5,525 nucleotides of DNA, taken from assembly GCA_018715105.1 (NCBI GenBank), contig DVMG01000026.1, positions 1 to 5,525 of the forward strand, written 5' to 3'. A program made the translations under genes and the position numbers. This document shows positions 4,706 through 5,525 of the stretch, one piece after another. Position 1 is the stretch's first letter. Each line of letters starts with the position of its first letter. The notes beneath the pieces were generated by a model, which was given only the letters and a program-made list of their open reading frames with translations, was not told the DNA's origin and searched no databases. This stretch comes from Candidatus Ventricola intestinavium (lineage in GTDB: Bacteria; Bacillota; Clostridia; Christensenellales; Aristaeellaceae).

Positions 4706-5525
4706 TCACGGTGCGTCCGCGTTCTCATCCTGGTTCCATCTGCCCAGCACACGCGGGATGAAGCGCGCCGCAAAGCGCCCCTTTCCCTTTTCTTTGACGT
4801 AGAAATACCCGATGATGGAAAAGATCACGGCGCCCACAAAGTTCACAAGCAGATCTTTCATCGTGTCATTGATTCCGATATCCAGATAGCCGCCCAGCCC
4901 CAGGGCTTCCTGCGATCCATCCGAATGGACGATAATGACATCCGCGATATCCGGGATGGTGATCACCCGGTTGGTGCGCGTCTCATCCAGTTCCACGGAC
5001 CGGATGGTATGCACGACCGTGTCCTTCTGCATATCAAACCCGAAAAACGTATCTCCTGTGTATTCGAAGAATTCCCACAGCACGCCTACGGTCATGGAAA
5101 AGCAGAAAGCGACCAGCGCCAGATACACCGGCGAAAGCTTGAAAGAAAAGCGGTCGCTCCGGTTAAGCATATCCACCAGCGCAAAGCCGATCGCCGCGCA
5201 CAGGAAACCGTTGATCGTGTGGAGCATAGTGTCCCAGTTTGGCACACGCACATAAAAGCTGTTGAGCTCCCCCAGGATCTCCGCCGCAAAGATAAACAGC
5301 AAAATGATGATTTCCAATGTGCTGGGCAGCTCAATGTTCAGGCTGCGGGTCAGCACGCTGGGCAGCAGCATGAGCACAAGCGTGAGCGCGCAGAAAAACA
5401 CGCTTTCAAAATCCTGCCTGAAGATCGCGCGCACCAGCACCAGGATAACCAGCATGCGCAGAATCAGATACACGGTCAGCGTCGCCCTGTTGCGGTATGG
5501 CCGCTTCTCTTTTTCCCGCCGTTTG
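4706..5525 (-). CDS. Conserved multi-span membrane protein, YjdF/DUF2238-like (5' partial)
   Basis: At least 272 residues are visible; the frame stays open to the window edge, so the N terminus is missing. Counting from the GTG at 5473 as residue 1, hydrophobic spans lie at about 2-18, 23-41, 53-69, 86-102, 115-134 and 208-226, giving about six membrane passes. Conserved-looking polar motifs are WDTMLH (80-85), WEFFE (133-137), QKDTVVHT (149-156) and DTMKDLLVNFVGA (203-215). These histidine, glutamate and aspartate residues near membranes resemble the YjdF/DUF2238 group, whose function is not established. A soluble segment (about 145-200) separates the last two spans, and the tail is basic. 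GTG 5473 is an unlikely start: it has no Shine-Dalgarno, and the upstream 17 codons (KRREKEKRPYRNRATLT) look like a genuine cytoplasmic N-terminal stretch with no start codon. It is first of the three minus-strand genes seen here. Confidence 0.8.
   Translation of the reverse strand, partial: KRREKEKRPYRNRATLTVYLILRMLVILVLVRAIFRQDFESVFFCALTLVLMLLPSVLTRSLNIELPSTLEIIILLFIFAAEILGELNSFYVRVPNWDTMLHTINGFLCAAIGFALVDMLNRSDRFSFKLSPVYLALVAFCFSMTVGVLWEFFEYTGDTFFGFDMQKDTVVHTIRSVELDETRTNRVITIPDIADVIIVHSDGSQEALGLGGYLDIGINDTMKDLLVNFVGAVIFSIIGYFYVKEKGKGRFAARFIPRVLGRWNQDENADAP

Overview
The window reads as chromosomal housekeeping and accessory DNA from a GC-rich Gram-positive anaerobe, most likely a gut-type member of the Clostridia (Bacillota). 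This rests on the Shine-Dalgarno-driven starts (AAGGAGG-like, including GTG and TTG starts), a consensus sigma-A-type promoter, and the family flavour of the proteins. The taxonomy is an inference, since no rRNA or marker gene is present. I see no mobile-element gene, tRNA, rRNA or CRISPR array.

Plus-strand half (1-3070): a textbook promoter (TTGACA, 17-nt spacer, TATAAT; 37-65) drives a patatin-like serine acyl hydrolase (108-947), which is closed by an intrinsic terminator (959-992). A LysR-type regulator with a TTG start follows (1028-1921). Next comes a 300-bp gene-free stretch (1922-2221), then a classical-type short-chain dehydrogenase/reductase (2222-3070). The regulator and the dehydrogenase probably form a regulator/target pair; this is inferred only from adjacency.

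The most interesting part of the window is the 2035-2221 stretch in front of the dehydrogenase. It holds two identical 20-nt copies of a GC-rich hairpin sequence, an inverted GTTGACA/TGTCAAC pair nested inside them, and a compact three-way-junction-like core. It also holds a pyrimidine run that can pair over 9 bp with the dehydrogenase ribosome binding site. Either it is a structured 5' leader (cis-regulatory RNA) or a small non-coding repeat element of MITE type; the sequence alone does not decide between them.

Minus-strand half (5525-3138): three co-directional genes, transcribed right to left, converge on the dehydrogenase. They are a multi-span membrane protein of a YjdF/DUF2238-like type whose 5' end runs off the window, the recombination mediator RecO (GTG start), and a zinc-binding SIR2-family NAD-dependent protein deacylase. 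Spacings of 39 and 65 bp suggest one operon whose promoter lies outside the window. The 67-bp convergent gap (3071-3137) shows no convincing terminator with a T-tract.
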